A DNA stretch of 64,000 nucleotides from Evansella sp. LMS18 (GTDB lineage: Bacteria > Bacillota > Bacilli > Bacillales > Salisediminibacteriaceae): NCBI RefSeq assembly GCF_024362785.1, contig NZ_CP093301.1:4092001-4156000 (forward strand), written 5' to 3'. Position numbers and translations under genes: made by a program. Positions within the stretch are counted from its first letter, which is position 1; every line of letters begins with the position of its first letter. Of this stretch, positions 43,953 through 53,251 are shown one piece after another. The notes below the pieces were generated by a model. That model was not told the DNA's origin. It did no database searches and saw only the letters and a program-made list of their open reading frames with translations.

Positions 43953-44498
43953 ATGATTATGAAAATTCATAAGGAGGTGGTTAGAGTATATTCCTTTAAT
44001 GAAGATGGAGAGCTGCTGCAGGAAGAGAAAGACACGATTAATCAACTGGCAAAAATGCCGATGGATTCATTAGATCTTGATGCTGTTTCTGTTGTGACGA
44101 ACATCTACCGGGTGGCGCAAGGCCTGAGAAACAAGATGGAACGGGAAGTTTTATCGAAGCATGGACTTTCATGGACTTCGTTTTCCATACTCTACGACTT
44201 ATGGATTTGGAAATCAGTAGAAACGAAAAAACTGGCTGAATTAACAGCGGTCTCAAAAGCCACCATAAGTAACATAACGAAGACGCTCGAAAAAAAAGAT
44301 TTCGTATACAGGAAAACAGATCCGAGAGACAGAAGAATAACCTATGTATCAATCACTGATAAAGGAAAACAGGTAATGGAAGAGCTCTATCCTCAATTTC
44401 ACAGAGGGGAAGTGGATATTGTCTCCAGCCTCTCGGAAAACGAACAAAAGAATGTCTCTGAATCTCTCAGGCGAGTGATACGGGAAAATCAATTTTAG
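43953..44498 (+). CDS. MarR family transcriptional regulator
   Basis: The protein has 181 residues, longer than usual because of an N-terminal part of about 40 residues. The winged helix is LTAVSKATISNITKTLEKKD, with the wing DPRDRRITYVSITDKG. The start is unclear: ATG 43953 has no ribosome site, whereas AAGGAGG at 43971-43977 lies inside the frame without a good start codon after it. It is followed by the T-box and tyrosyl-tRNA synthetase gene, the same order as ywaE-tyrZ in Bacillus subtilis. Confidence 0.82.
   Translation: MIMKIHKEVVRVYSFNEDGELLQEEKDTINQLAKMPMDSLDLDAVSVVTNIYRVAQGLRNKMEREVLSKHGLSWTSFSILYDLWIWKSVETKKLAELTAVSKATISNITKTLEKKDFVYRKTDPRDRRITYVSITDKGKQVMEELYPQFHRGEVDIVSSLSENEQKNVSESLRRVIRENQF
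43957..43972 (+). promoter_or_regulatory. Operator-like palindrome over the marR start
   Basis: TTATGAA-AA-TTCATAA is perfect. It overlaps the first codons of the annotated marR frame, supporting a downstream start and autorepression. Confidence 0.5.
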
Positions 44499-44519
44499 AT
44501 AAAACAAATGAATAATGCT

Positions 44520-44757
44520 GAAAAGTGATGATAGGAAATCCAGTAGGAATTACCTCCCTGTTCCAGAGAGTCGATGGTAGCTGTGAATCGATACAAAGGT
44601 AATCTGAATTACATTCCTTGAGCTTCCTTTGAATTCGTTTATTTAAATGGAACAAAGGACGGGCGAGCCGTTAATCGTTGAGTGGAAGACCATATTCTTC
44701 AAAAAGGGTGGAACCGCGTGATAAATCACGTCCCTTAAGAAATGAATATGGTTTTAT
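44520..44757 (+). promoter_or_regulatory. T-box riboswitch for tyrosyl-tRNA synthetase (specifier UAC)
   Basis: Stem I contains AGUA, AGAGAG and GGUAGCUG motifs. The specifier TAC at 44610-44612 (Tyr) follows GAA and one base. The T-box sequence GGGTGGAACCGCG begins at 44707. The terminator form pairs CCATATTCTT with AAGA and GAATATGG before TTTTATTT. Uncharged tRNA-Tyr would promote readthrough into the synthetase gene. Confidence 0.9.
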
Positions 44758-44780
44758 TTAATTTCAGGAGGTAAATAAAA

Positions 44781-46025
44781 ATGACAAATGTGATGGAACA
44801 ACTGAATCAGGAACAATTAGCAGAAGTAAAAAGGCAAATGGAAATATACACGCAAGGTGTGCAGGAAATTATCCCGACTGAGGAATTAGAGGCTAAAGTG
44901 GCAAAATCCATTTTAGAAAACCGTCCGCTGAAAATTAAATTAGGATTAGATCCATCAGCACCAGATGTACATCTGGGCCACACTGTTGTTTTAAATAAAA
45001 TGAGGCAGTTCCAGGAGAACGGACATATCATCCAATTGCTTATTGGCGATTTTACCGGTAAGATTGGCGACCCAACAGGGAAATCTGTAGCGAGAAAACC
45101 TTTAACAGATGAAGAAGTAAAGCATAATGCCAAAACATACTTCGAGCAATTCGGAAAAGTGATGGATATGGATAAAGTCGAGCTCCATTACAACTCTGAA
45201 TGGCTCTCCAAGTTAAACTTTGAAGATGTGATTCAGCTGGCAGGAAAAATAACAGTGGCAAGATTAATGGAAAGAGACGATTTTGAAGAAAGAATTGCCC
45301 TTGGTAAGCCAATCTCCCTCCATGAATTCTTCTACCCGTTAATGCAAGGCTACGATTCTGTAGAGTTAGAGTGTGATATAGAGCTAGGTGGGACTGACCA
45401 GCATTTCAACATTTTAATGGGAAGACATTTTCAGGAGAAGTTCGGTAAAGAAAAACAGGTAGCCATGCTTATGCCGCTTCTGGAAGGACTTGACGGCGTG
45501 GAAAAAATGTCGAAGTCTAAGAACAACTACATCGGTATTGATGAAGCTCCACAGGAAATGTTCGGTAAAGCAATGTCGATACCAGATGAGCTGATGAATA
45601 AATACTTTGAATTAATTACCGATTTCACACCGGAACAAAACGAGTCCATCAAGAGGGATCTGGAGTCAGGAAAACTTCATCCAAGGGACGCTAAAATGCT
45701 TTTAGGAAAAACAATTGTGAGAATGTACCACGATAAAGAAGCGGCGGAAAAAGCAGAACAGCATTTCGTGTCTGTCTTCCGGGAAGGATCAGTGCCTGAT
45801 GAGATACCTGTGGCAGAATGGAAGGGAAATAAGGAAAGCTCAGTTGTGGACCTTCTCGTTGAGCTGCAATTATTAAGTTCGAAAAGCGAAGCACGGAGAA
45901 TGATTGAAAACAAAGGTGTAAAGATTAATGGGGAAAAGGTAGAAGACACAAGAGCGGAAGTTTCCCTTACAGATGGATTAATTGTCCAGGTTGGAAAACG
46001 GAAGTTTAAAAAGATAAAAATGTAA
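44781..46025 (+). CDS. tyrZ: Tyrosyl-tRNA synthetase (TyrZ type)
   Basis: The protein has 414 residues. The HIGH-type motif is HLGH at 64-67 ([13 protein letters not shown]), and the KMSKS motif is in [12 protein letters not shown]-terminal S4 RNA-binding domain ends the protein ([18 protein letters not shown]). It charges tRNA-Tyr. The [11 protein letters not shown] form and length fit TyrZ rather than the TyrS type. The T-box with a Tyr specifier controls it, and a MarR gene lies upstream as in Bacillus subtilis. Confidence 0.95.
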   Translation: MTNVMEQLNQEQLAEVKRQMEIYTQGVQEIIPTEELEAKVAKSILENRPLKIKLGLDPSAPDVHLGHTVVLNKMRQFQENGHIIQLLIGDFTGKIGDPTGKSVARKPLTDEEVKHNAKTYFEQFGKVMDMDKVELHYNSEWLSKLNFEDVIQLAGKITVARLMERDDFEERIALGKPISLHEFFYPLMQGYDSVELECDIELGGTDQHFNILMGRHFQEKFGKEKQVAMLMPLLEGLDGVEKMSKSKNNYIGIDEAPQEMFGKAMSIPDELMNKYFELITDFTPEQNESIKRDLESGKLHPRDAKMLLGKTIVRMYHDKEAAEKAEQHFVSVFREGSVPDEIPVAEWKGNKESSVVDLLVELQLLSSKSEARRMIENKGVKINGEKVEDTRAEVSLTDGLIVQVGKRKFKKIKM

Positions 46026-46069
46026 GTGTGGCCTGAATTTAATAGGTTGCGCCGGTTAGAGATAAAAAC

Positions 46070-46104
46070 GAGACCTTTTCATTTAGTGGATTGGTCTTTT
46101 TTTT
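46070..46104 (+). terminator. Terminator after tyrZ
   Basis: AGACC at 46071-46075 pairs with GGTCT at 46093-46097 across a 17-base loop, and a run of eight T follows. Nearly the same 37-base sequence recurs at 53113-53150. Confidence 0.65.
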
Positions 46105-46253
46105 ATTTGAAAAACATATTAAGCATTCGTCTAATATGCTCATTTGTTACTTCCTTGTTTATAAGTCAATTGAGTACACCCAGAATCAGGATGAACACCT
46201 AAGTTTCTTCTTCATATAATAAACCATCATCGTTATAAAGGGTGTTTTTTGGT

Positions 46254-46475
46254 ATGCCGGCAATAGTGGGAGCAATAAAAGTGAATGCCATTTCATCAAG
46301 TGGAGTTTTTAATGTTGGGGATGTATTTCGGATTGCCCCGGTGAGTACTGCAAAAACATTTTCTGGAGCCGGTTCTTTTAATACTGGTGATAATTTAAAT
46401 GTTCGAAACAATTATAGTGTGACAAGAGTGAATGATTCAGATGGAGTTGACCAAAACATCACAGCTGTAATCTAA
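46254..46475 (+). CDS. gerPA: Spore germination protein GerPA (GerPA/GerPF family)
   Basis: The protein has 73 residues from ATG 46254 (AAAGGGTG upstream). MPAIVGAIKVNAISSSGVFN and the ending DGVDQNITAVI match the GerPA/PF family, spore coat-associated proteins needed for germinants to pass the coat. Being first in a gerPABCDE order, it is named gerPA. The typical middle segment AKTFSGAGSFNTGDNL is present. Confidence 0.88.
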   Translation: MPAIVGAIKVNAISSSGVFNVGDVFRIAPVSTAKTFSGAGSFNTGDNLNVRNNYSVTRVNDSDGVDQNITAVI

Positions 46476-46492
46476 AGTGAGGTGGTTGTCTG

Positions 46493-46705
46493 ATGAATTT
46501 TTTTATTAATCAAAGCATTACTATCCAGACGATAAGAATTAATGGTTTATCCAATTCTTCCGTACTCCAGATTGGCAGCGCAGGAGTAATTAAGGCATTA
46601 TCCAACAACTATAACACCGGCTGCTTTACAGGGCCAGCTCCTCCGGCAGTGCCGGAACCAGTACCAGATGCATTTGCCCCTGCAGTTCCATTGGCGCCAA
46701 TATAG
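46493..46705 (+). CDS. gerPB: Spore germination protein GerPB
   Basis: The protein has 70 residues. MNFFINQSITIQTIRINGLS and SVLQIGSAGVIKALSN are GerPB features; the tail is rich in Pro and Ala and ends PLAPI. It acts in the spore coat with the other GerP proteins. The ribosome site is GTGAGGTGG. Confidence 0.88.
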   Translation: MNFFINQSITIQTIRINGLSNSSVLQIGSAGVIKALSNNYNTGCFTGPAPPAVPEPVPDAFAPAVPLAPI

Positions 46706-46740
46706 AGGTTCTTTTGAACTGATGGGAAAGGAGAGTTGAA

Positions 46741-47349
46741 ATGTATCATCACTGGAATATGAATTATATAAATCATTTAAACGGCCACATGAAAATGCTG
46801 GATGATAGAATCGCAAGGCTGGAGCAAACTCTCTCTGATCTTCAAAGAGAGCTTGAAGATCAAAAACAAAATCAGCGGCCAACCAATATTGAGTATAAAT
46901 TCGACCAGTTAAAAGTAGAAAGGCTCGAAGGAACCTTGAATATTGGTTTAAGTCCGCAAAATGCAAACGAACAAATTGAGGACTTCCAGGTTCAGAATCA
47001 GCTGAATGTCTCTAAGAGGCAAGAATGCGGTCCTATGTTTGAAAACATTAAAGGAGATATATATCATTATTTGGACTTTGAATGTCTACCGGTCCTTGAA
47101 AGCATTGAACATAAGTATAATTATCCCCTGCAGCCTGAATACAGACAATTCATTGTCACTGATGTCAAAAATCAAATAGACGATCGTATCAGCCATTATT
47201 TAAATCAGGTAAATTATGATTCCCTGACAAAGGAACAACAACAAGAAGTTGAATACAGGACAAAAGCCAAAGTAAGGGAGGATATTAATAAAACGTTTGA
47301 ATTATTTATTCAGAATTTACCTAAAGGAAGCGGAGGGGCGCACCAATGA
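46741..47349 (+). CDS. gerPC: Spore germination protein GerPC
   Basis: The protein has 202 residues. An N-terminal coiled coil (LDDRIARLEQTLSDLQRELE) is followed by a GerPC region with YKFDQLKVERLEGTLNIGLS. It is the largest GerP protein and is needed for coat permeability. It overlaps gerPD by four bases (ATGA). Confidence 0.9.
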   Translation: MYHHWNMNYINHLNGHMKMLDDRIARLEQTLSDLQRELEDQKQNQRPTNIEYKFDQLKVERLEGTLNIGLSPQNANEQIEDFQVQNQLNVSKRQECGPMFENIKGDIYHYLDFECLPVLESIEHKYNYPLQPEYRQFIVTDVKNQIDDRISHYLNQVNYDSLTKEQQQEVEYRTKAKVREDINKTFELFIQNLPKGSGGAHQ

Positions 47350-47522
47350 ACTTTACGGTAGTAAATCACCATTTATCTGTGAATAGTGTAAGGGTAATAG
47401 GGGTCTCAAGTTCATCCTTATTTATGGTTGGTGATTCAGATTGTATTAATTTGTCTTCAGTTTTTGATACACCGCCTGAATCGTTAATCATCGGCCCCTT
47501 TGTTCCGTTGGCGCCGGAATAA
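47346..47522 (+). CDS. gerPD: Spore germination protein GerPD, 58 residues
   Basis: This gene is just below common ORF length cut-offs. It begins MNFTVVNHHLSVNSVRVIGV, has SLFMVGDSDCINL and ends FVPLAPE. Length and motif equal GerPD of Bacillus. It is translationally coupled to gerPC. Confidence 0.88.
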   Translation: MNFTVVNHHLSVNSVRVIGVSSSSLFMVGDSDCINLSSVFDTPPESLIIGPFVPLAPE

Positions 47523-47535
47523 GGGGAATGCTGCG

Positions 47536-47907
47536 ATGCCAAAGAGAATATCGGTTGTCAATTATTTAGAGGTTGATATTATTACTTTAGGGTCTGTTTT
47601 GGAGGTCGGGGATGCCGATGAAATAACACCAAGACATAAAGCACTTGCAGTTCAGCGTGAAAAAGAGCTGTTTTATGGTACAGAAGGTAATTTTAATTAC
47701 CCAGTATTTACGCGGCCGATTCCACAGCCTGTTATGCATACACCTGTAAACATAACAAGGAGAAATGAATCAAATTTTATTAAAGTTAACTATATCGATA
47801 TAATAAGTGTTTCTGCTGCTTCCATTGCTCAAATAGGCTCAAACAGGATAGTCGATACGGAAGCAAGAGTAAAGCACATACGCCAGCTTTTAGAAGAGCG
47901 GCATTAA
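47536..47907 (+). CDS. gerPE: Spore germination protein GerPE
   Basis: The protein has 123 residues from ATG 47536 (AAGGGG upstream). RISVVNYLEVDIITLGSVLE and the segment VLEVGDADEITPRHKALAVQ fit GerPE. It is the last gene of the operon here; a gerPF gene does not follow but lies 600 bases away on the other strand. Confidence 0.88.
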   Translation: MPKRISVVNYLEVDIITLGSVLEVGDADEITPRHKALAVQREKELFYGTEGNFNYPVFTRPIPQPVMHTPVNITRRNESNFIKVNYIDIISVSAASIAQIGSNRIVDTEARVKHIRQLLEERH

Positions 47908-47913
47908 AATAAA

Positions 47914-47950
47914 AAATAATCCATTTTCCTTTTGTGGAAATGGATTATTT
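47914..47950. terminator. Bidirectional terminator of the gerP operon and the Hsp20 gene
   Basis: AAATAATCCATTTTCC and GGAAATGGATTATTT form a 15-pair stem. Confidence 0.85.
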
Positions 47951-47988
47951 CATGTGACGAATTTCTTCAGAAGAAAAAAGAACAGTTG

Positions 47989-48435
47989 CTACTCCTTTTC
48001 TAAATCCTCTATTGTGATTATATTTGGCTGCATAGCTGATAATAACCGATGTAAATACACAAAAAGCAGTCCTCTTTTATAGGAAGCATTTACCTTATCG
48101 CTTCGAACAGGATATGGAAGCTGGATATCCCGGTTAAAATTCCCCTGATATATTTCTTCCTGCTTAGGTTGGAAATTTCTGATGGGTAAATTAGTGGAAC
48201 CGCTGACTGTCAGTATATTACCGGTTACGTTTAGGTGAATATCTTCGAGCCGTTCAACACCAGGCATCGCCAAAATACATATTAATTCATTTCCTGATTC
48301 ATAGATATTTACCCTTGGAAATTGACTCTTCTTCTGTTGCTCAAGCTCCTGGAACATATTGTCAAAGTTTCCCCAGAAATCGTCTTCAAAGAACCGTTTG
48401 AATGGTTTAGGGACTTCGTTGAAAAAACCATTCAT
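47989..48435 (-). CDS. Hsp20/alpha-crystallin family protein
   Basis: The protein has 148 residues. The alpha-crystallin domain runs from FPRVNIYESGNELICILAMP to NASYKRGLLFVYLHR, close to the G-x-L motif. Small Hsp20 proteins in spore formers include the coat proteins CotM and CotP. Its position beside gerP and gerPF genes suggests a spore role, which is inference. ATG 48435 gives better spacing to AGGTGG than ATG 48441. Confidence 0.8.
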   Translation of the reverse strand: MNGFFNEVPKPFKRFFEDDFWGNFDNMFQELEQQKKSQFPRVNIYESGNELICILAMPGVERLEDIHLNVTGNILTVSGSTNLPIRNFQPKQEEIYQGNFNRDIQLPYPVRSDKVNASYKRGLLFVYLHRLLSAMQPNIITIEDLEKE

Positions 48436-48492
48436 CAACATTCACCACCTGACTTTTTTAGTGAAAACCAATATATTTACCTGTCGTAAAAA

Positions 48493-48711
48493 TCAGACAT
48501 TACCACCTTGATTTTGGTCATTTACATCAGGATCTAAAACGTTATTCATATTAATCCCGTTATTTGTAAGCTGGAAGTCTCCAGTATGAGCGCTCCCCGA
48601 ACCAGTTACTGTTTTCGTCGTGCTTTTAGGCGAACTGTTAAGTGAATCTCCGAAATTAACTACACCGCTATTGGAAAGAATTTTAATCGGTCCGCCAATA
48701 ATTGAAGGCAT
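48493..48711 (-). CDS. gerPF: GerPF-like spore germination protein
   Basis: The protein has 72 residues. MPSIIGGPIKILSNSGVVNF and the ending DPDVNDQNQGG fit the GerPA/PF family, GerPF more than GerPA. In most Bacillus it is the sixth gene of gerP; here it is separate and on the opposite strand, upstream of the Hsp20 gene. ATG 48711 has AGGTG at good distance. Confidence 0.85.
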   Translation of the reverse strand: MPSIIGGPIKILSNSGVVNFGDSLNSSPKSTTKTVTGSGSAHTGDFQLTNNGINMNNVLDPDVNDQNQGGNV

Positions 48712-48861
48712 ATTGTACACCTACTTTTTTGAATAGTACCACTAATTAATTTATGTAGTGAAAGATGTATTAGTTACTAAGTGGTTAAACCTTCAAAAAG
48801 AATAATTTATTGAAAGGATGAAAAAAATACCATAAACATCATTTTAAGAATGGGGTATATC

Positions 48862-49089
48862 ATGAACTGGAATGATTTGGCAGACAGGATATTTGGATTT
48901 TTACCATATCGGTCAGTTATCTGGTTTGCAGCAAGTACTTCATTTACTCTATTGCTGTTCCGTTTCGTTATACGGAAAGTGGAGTATTTGGTAAAGCCCC
49001 CCTGGGCAAAAGAGGAAAATTTACAACAAAGACACATACTGCTGCAGCGTCTTAACAAATCGGATAATAAAGGAGAAAACGCAGATTGA
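48862..49089 (+). CDS. Small membrane protein heading the germinant-receptor operon
   Basis: The protein has 75 residues from ATG 48862 (GGGG upstream). One or two hydrophobic segments (SVIWFAASTSFTLLLFRFVI) and a charged tail are seen. It overlaps the gerB-type gene, so the two are cotranslated. Small extra subunits (GerD- or gerX-like) occur in some receptor operons; I do not recognise this one. Confidence 0.6.
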   Translation: MNWNDLADRIFGFLPYRSVIWFAASTSFTLLLFRFVIRKVEYLVKPPWAKEENLQQRHILLQRLNKSDNKGENAD

Positions 49090-50222
49090 AAGCCGGAAAG
49101 CAACAAACTGCTTATCAAATTGGTATAACGGAAATGGCGGTAAGTTTAATTGCCATGATTGTAGGGACAGGTGTCATTGTCTTACCCCGTGCTCTGGCGG
49201 TGGAAATGGATACAACAGATGGGTGGATTACAGTTATTGTAAGTGGTGGATTCGTCATGCTTTTTGTGTTTATCATTACAAAATTACAGCAAAAATTCCC
49301 TGGAAGAAATTTTTTGCAATTTCTGGGTGAGGGGATATTTGGAAAGTGGTTAAGTAAACTTTTGGCATTATCTTTTTTTGTTTATTTTATTTGTGTCATT
49401 AGCTTTTTAAGTCGTTTTTTGGCTATTACCATTGATATTTACTTACTCCCCCAAACACCCACGGAGGTCATAGTTATGATTTTATTACTGTTATCCACCT
49501 ATGCTATTTCTAAAGGTGTTCAGGGGGTAATTCACCTTAACATAATGTTTACACCAATTGTATTAAGTGTAGCGTTCCTTATAATTATTTTCGAAATACC
49601 AGAGTTTGACTTACTGAATTTACGTCCAATAATGGCAGAAGGGTTTATCCCATTATTTAAAGGTTTAAAAGAGACGTTGTTTTCTTTTTTAGGTATTGAA
49701 ATATTATTTTTTCTTATGGCTTATATGAAAAAATCTGATATACGCGCTGCTCCGTTATTAATTTCTATAGGAATAATTTCTTTTTTGTACTTTTCAATCA
49801 TTATCGCCACTTTTGCGATTTTTGGATTAAATTCAACAAAGGTAATTACATTCCCTATGATTGATCTTGTAAAGGAAATAGAGATACCGGGAGGGGTATT
49901 GGAGAGGGTAGAACCAATTTTTATTACAATCTGGTTCATGTCCATGTTTAACACAATAGCAGTAGCTCATCTTTTAGCTGATAAACTTCTGAAAAAAGAG
50001 TTACTTCCTTTTGTAAAAGGGGAGATACTTACAGCTCTTGCCGTTTTTATTATTTTCATAAATACATTTATAACAAAATCCTACACTGAACTTTCCTTAT
50101 TTGGCCAATGGATATCCACCCATGGGGGCGTTAATATTATTGCCTGCATACTCGTTGTCTTCGTCACTTTATGGTACCGGACCAAAAAAAACAAAACCAG
50201 CATTCAGGAGGAACAGGCATGA
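49086..50222 (+). CDS. Germinant receptor B subunit (GerAB/GerB family permease)
   Basis: The protein has 378 residues and about ten membrane segments of the amino acid permease type. The start TTG overlaps the previous stop, with AAAGGAGAA upstream. GVGVIVLPR-like text TGVIVLPRALAVEMDTTDGW is typical of GerB. It sits in the spore inner membrane and binds germinant together with the A and C subunits encoded next. Confidence 0.92.
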   Translation: MKAGKQQTAYQIGITEMAVSLIAMIVGTGVIVLPRALAVEMDTTDGWITVIVSGGFVMLFVFIITKLQQKFPGRNFLQFLGEGIFGKWLSKLLALSFFVYFICVISFLSRFLAITIDIYLLPQTPTEVIVMILLLLSTYAISKGVQGVIHLNIMFTPIVLSVAFLIIIFEIPEFDLLNLRPIMAEGFIPLFKGLKETLFSFLGIEILFFLMAYMKKSDIRAAPLLISIGIISFLYFSIIIATFAIFGLNSTKVITFPMIDLVKEIEIPGGVLERVEPIFITIWFMSMFNTIAVAHLLADKLLKKELLPFVKGEILTALAVFIIFINTFITKSYTELSLFGQWISTHGGVNIIACILVVFVTLWYRTKKNKTSIQEEQA

Positions 50223-51397
50223 AAAAACTTATCCTTGTGGTTCTATGTTTATGTTTAGTTACTCAAAGTGGATGCTGGGATCAGCGGGAAATAAATCAAT
50301 TAGGCTTCACGCTAGCTGTTGCACTGGATCCAGTTTCGAATGAAGAAGACAATGGAGAAATGCAACCATTTAAGCGATTCAATTCGACTTTTCAAGTGGC
50401 TGTACCAGGTGACCTGGCGGAGTCAACTGAAGGTGCTAGTGGTGGACAGCCTTTTTTCAATATCACTTCTTCTGATATAACCAACTTTAAAACCGTTCGA
50501 AACGTAGCTGAACGAAGAAGCCGTAAACTCTTCTTTGAACACTTGAAAGCAATAATAATAAATGAAGATTTAATAAAGGAGGGGTCTTTAGAACATATTT
50601 TAGATCTTTATTTAAGAGATCATGAAATGCGAAGACGTATCCGTGTGTTAATTTCTCAAGGCCCAGCTAGAGATATTATTAGTGAAAAACTCCCTCTGGA
50701 GAATATGCCGGGAATGTCTATCGACATGATTCGGGAATTTAACAGTGATATCACATTTGCAATGATCGAACCGAAGGAATTGGGGGAAATCAGCTCCTTT
50801 ATAAAGGGAGACGAAAGCTTTCTCTTAGCTGGAATTATTAAGGATACAGAGCTTAAAGTTTCAGGTGCAGCAATTATTAAAGGCAAGGAAAATAAAATGA
50901 TAGGCTGGCTAAATGAAAAAGATGTTTCTGGTTATAATCTTATTCTCGGGGAAAGTCAAAAAGGAATTGTGAATGTCCCGTATGAAGAAAGCGGTTTATT
51001 TGTATTCGAGTTAGATCGGTTAGTTACTACCTTTGATTATGAACGAAAAAACGACCAGCCCCACTTTCATATTACGATTAAATCAGAGGGGATGTTTTCA
51101 GAGTCATGGATTCATGATCCTCCAGTGAATGATACAGAAGGCATAAAAAAACTGGAAGCAGCTGCAGAACAAGAAATTGTACGCCAGGCAGAACATACTC
51201 TTGAAAAAATGCAAAATGAATATTATGTGGACGTCTTTAGATTATGGCGTGAAGTTAAGACAAATGATAATAAATACTGGAAAACAATAGAAGGTAACTG
51301 GGACGGGAAAGATGGGGTATTCTCCAATGCATCTATAACTGTAAGCGCGGAAGTAAAAATTCGCCATTATATGTTAAATGAAGGTATGGAGTCTTAG
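50219..51397 (+). CDS. Germinant receptor C subunit (Ger(x)C lipoprotein)
   Basis: The protein has 392 residues from ATG 50219, which overlaps the gerB stop (ATGA) and follows CAGGAGG. The lipobox VTQSGC then WDQREINQLGFTLAVALDP is the family hallmark. It is a lipid-anchored subunit on the outer side of the spore inner membrane. Length is normal. Confidence 0.92.
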   Translation: MKKLILVVLCLCLVTQSGCWDQREINQLGFTLAVALDPVSNEEDNGEMQPFKRFNSTFQVAVPGDLAESTEGASGGQPFFNITSSDITNFKTVRNVAERRSRKLFFEHLKAIIINEDLIKEGSLEHILDLYLRDHEMRRRIRVLISQGPARDIISEKLPLENMPGMSIDMIREFNSDITFAMIEPKELGEISSFIKGDESFLLAGIIKDTELKVSGAAIIKGKENKMIGWLNEKDVSGYNLILGESQKGIVNVPYEESGLFVFELDRLVTTFDYERKNDQPHFHITIKSEGMFSESWIHDPPVNDTEGIKKLEAAAEQEIVRQAEHTLEKMQNEYYVDVFRLWREVKTNDNKYWKTIEGNWDGKDGVFSNASITVSAEVKIRHYMLNEGMES

Positions 51398-51423
51398 CAA
51401 CCAGATATGTGAGGGGTGTCCAG

Positions 51424-52950
51424 ATGTTAAATAAACTGTTTCGTAAACTTAATAAAGATAACATACGTCCCAGTGAAGAGTTTGAAATGGTACTCTCGGA
51501 TAATCTGAATGAAACGGTAGAAATGCTGCTGAAAATCATTGGCGACAGTAATGATATAGTACAGCGGGATTTCAAAATTGCCAGTTCGGAGTCTGCTGCT
51601 TTATTTTATATTGAAGGCATGTCTGATATAGACTCTATTGAGGAAGACGTATTGAAACCGTTACAGGAGCTAAAACCAGAAGGAATGAATGAACCAAAGG
51701 ATGAAACGCTTAAAAAAGCGATTCAAGACTCAATTTCCTTATCGGAAATAGACATTTTTGAAACCTTTGATGATGCGATTCTGCCGTTTTTATCCGGGAA
51801 GAGTTTACTCGTTGTGGACGGTCTGGCGAAAATAATCATACTGGGAACAATCGCTTATGAAAACAGGGGAATTGAAGAGCCGCAAAGTGAGGTAGTAATC
51901 CGCGGACCAAGAGATGGATTTGTGGAAAATATACAAACCAATATTGTTCTTATACGAAGAAGAATCAGGGACCCTAATTTAACGATTCAGCTTGGTAAAT
52001 TAGGCAGGCGATCTAAAAATGACTTTGCCATCATCTACATCAAAGGAATTACGGATGAATCTTTAGTCGAGGAGGTTCGCTACAGAATCTCATGCATAGA
52101 CAGGGCAACGATAGAGGAATCAGGGACAATTGAACAATTGATAGAAGATAATGTTCTTTCACCATTTCCTCAAATTTTACAAACCGAACGTCCTGATAAA
52201 GTGGCCGCGTTTTTAAATAACGGACAAGTAATTATCCTGGTTGACGGCACTCCATTTTCCCTGGTCGCTCCCATTACATTTGAACAACTTTTTAAGTCCC
52301 CGGAAGACTACTATGACCGGTGGCAAATTGGTTCGCTTATTCGTATGCTTCGTTATAGTGCAGCGTTCATTGCCTTATTTTTACCTTCTCTTTATATCGC
52401 TATGATCTCATACCATCAAGGGATGATTCCTACCACGTTAGCTTTATCCATTGCAGGTGCGAGAGAAGGTGTTCCGTTCCCTGCATTTGTCGAGGCTTTG
52501 CTAATGGAGCTTACTCTGGAGCTGCTGCGTGAAGCGGGGGTAAGGCTTCCTCGTGCTGTTGGCCAAACTATTGGTATTGTTGGCGGTTTAGTTATTGGAG
52601 ATGCTGCTGTCAGAGCTGGAATTGTTAATCCAATCATGGTTATTGTCGTAGCGTTAACAGCTATCGCTTCATTTGCCATTCCAGCTTATAATGTAAGTAT
52701 AACTCTAAGGATGCTAAGATTCTTTTTAATGTTTCTTGCTGCAAGTTTTGGTTTGTTTGGGATCATTATTGGTTATATTGCGATTAACATTCACTTAGTA
52801 GGTTTAAAAAGTTTCGGACGCTATTACACTTCACCCTTTGCTCCATATCGCTTTATTGATTTGTTGGATACAGTTATCCGTCTGCCGCTTACCATAAATA
52901 AAAAGCGTAACGATTCTGAGCACACAGCAGACGCTGTAAAGCAAAAATAA
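51424..52950 (+). CDS. Germinant receptor A subunit (GerA family)
   Basis: The protein has 508 residues from ATG 51424 (GAGGGGTG upstream). A large soluble N-terminal domain carries GDSNDIVQRDF and FEDAI-like FETFDDAILPFLSG, then several membrane segments with YRFIDLLDTV near the end. It is one of three subunits of the nutrient germinant receptor. The gene order here is small gene, B, C, A, not the classical A, B, C. Confidence 0.93.
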   Translation: MLNKLFRKLNKDNIRPSEEFEMVLSDNLNETVEMLLKIIGDSNDIVQRDFKIASSESAALFYIEGMSDIDSIEEDVLKPLQELKPEGMNEPKDETLKKAIQDSISLSEIDIFETFDDAILPFLSGKSLLVVDGLAKIIILGTIAYENRGIEEPQSEVVIRGPRDGFVENIQTNIVLIRRRIRDPNLTIQLGKLGRRSKNDFAIIYIKGITDESLVEEVRYRISCIDRATIEESGTIEQLIEDNVLSPFPQILQTERPDKVAAFLNNGQVIILVDGTPFSLVAPITFEQLFKSPEDYYDRWQIGSLIRMLRYSAAFIALFLPSLYIAMISYHQGMIPTTLALSIAGAREGVPFPAFVEALLMELTLELLREAGVRLPRAVGQTIGIVGGLVIGDAAVRAGIVNPIMVIVVALTAIASFAIPAYNVSITLRMLRFFLMFLAASFGLFGIIIGYIAINIHLVGLKSFGRYYTSPFAPYRFIDLLDTVIRLPLTINKKRNDSEHTADAVKQK

Positions 52951-52955
52951 GGATT

Positions 52956-53250
52956 CCACCAGCAACTCCACTGGTGGTATTGGACATTCACTGGCCAGTG
53001 CATTTGGTCATAATATCAAAGGATATACTGTAGTGGAGCTTTTCATTGAATTAATAAGACGGAAAGTGTTACTTCAGTATTCTGGCCAAAAAGTATACAG
53101 CAGCAATGAGGCTCGTTCACTTAGTGGATTAGTCTCTTTTTTATTTTTAAAAATACTCATATATTAAATTCATAATCCTGCTGTTGTTCCAGGGAGGATT
53201 ATCGAACATTGTTGATGAATAAAAGATAAAGAAATGTTTTGGAGGTTAAT
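52956..53250. other. Intergenic region after gerA with hairpins
   Basis: CCACCAG (52956-52962) and CTGGTGG (52971-52977) form a probable terminator with little T-run. CACTGGCCAGTG follows as a small palindrome. At 53113-53150 lies a near copy of the tyrZ terminator end, with TTAGTGGATT, GTCT and a T-rich tail. No gene is seen. Confidence 0.55.
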
Positions 53251-53251
53251 T

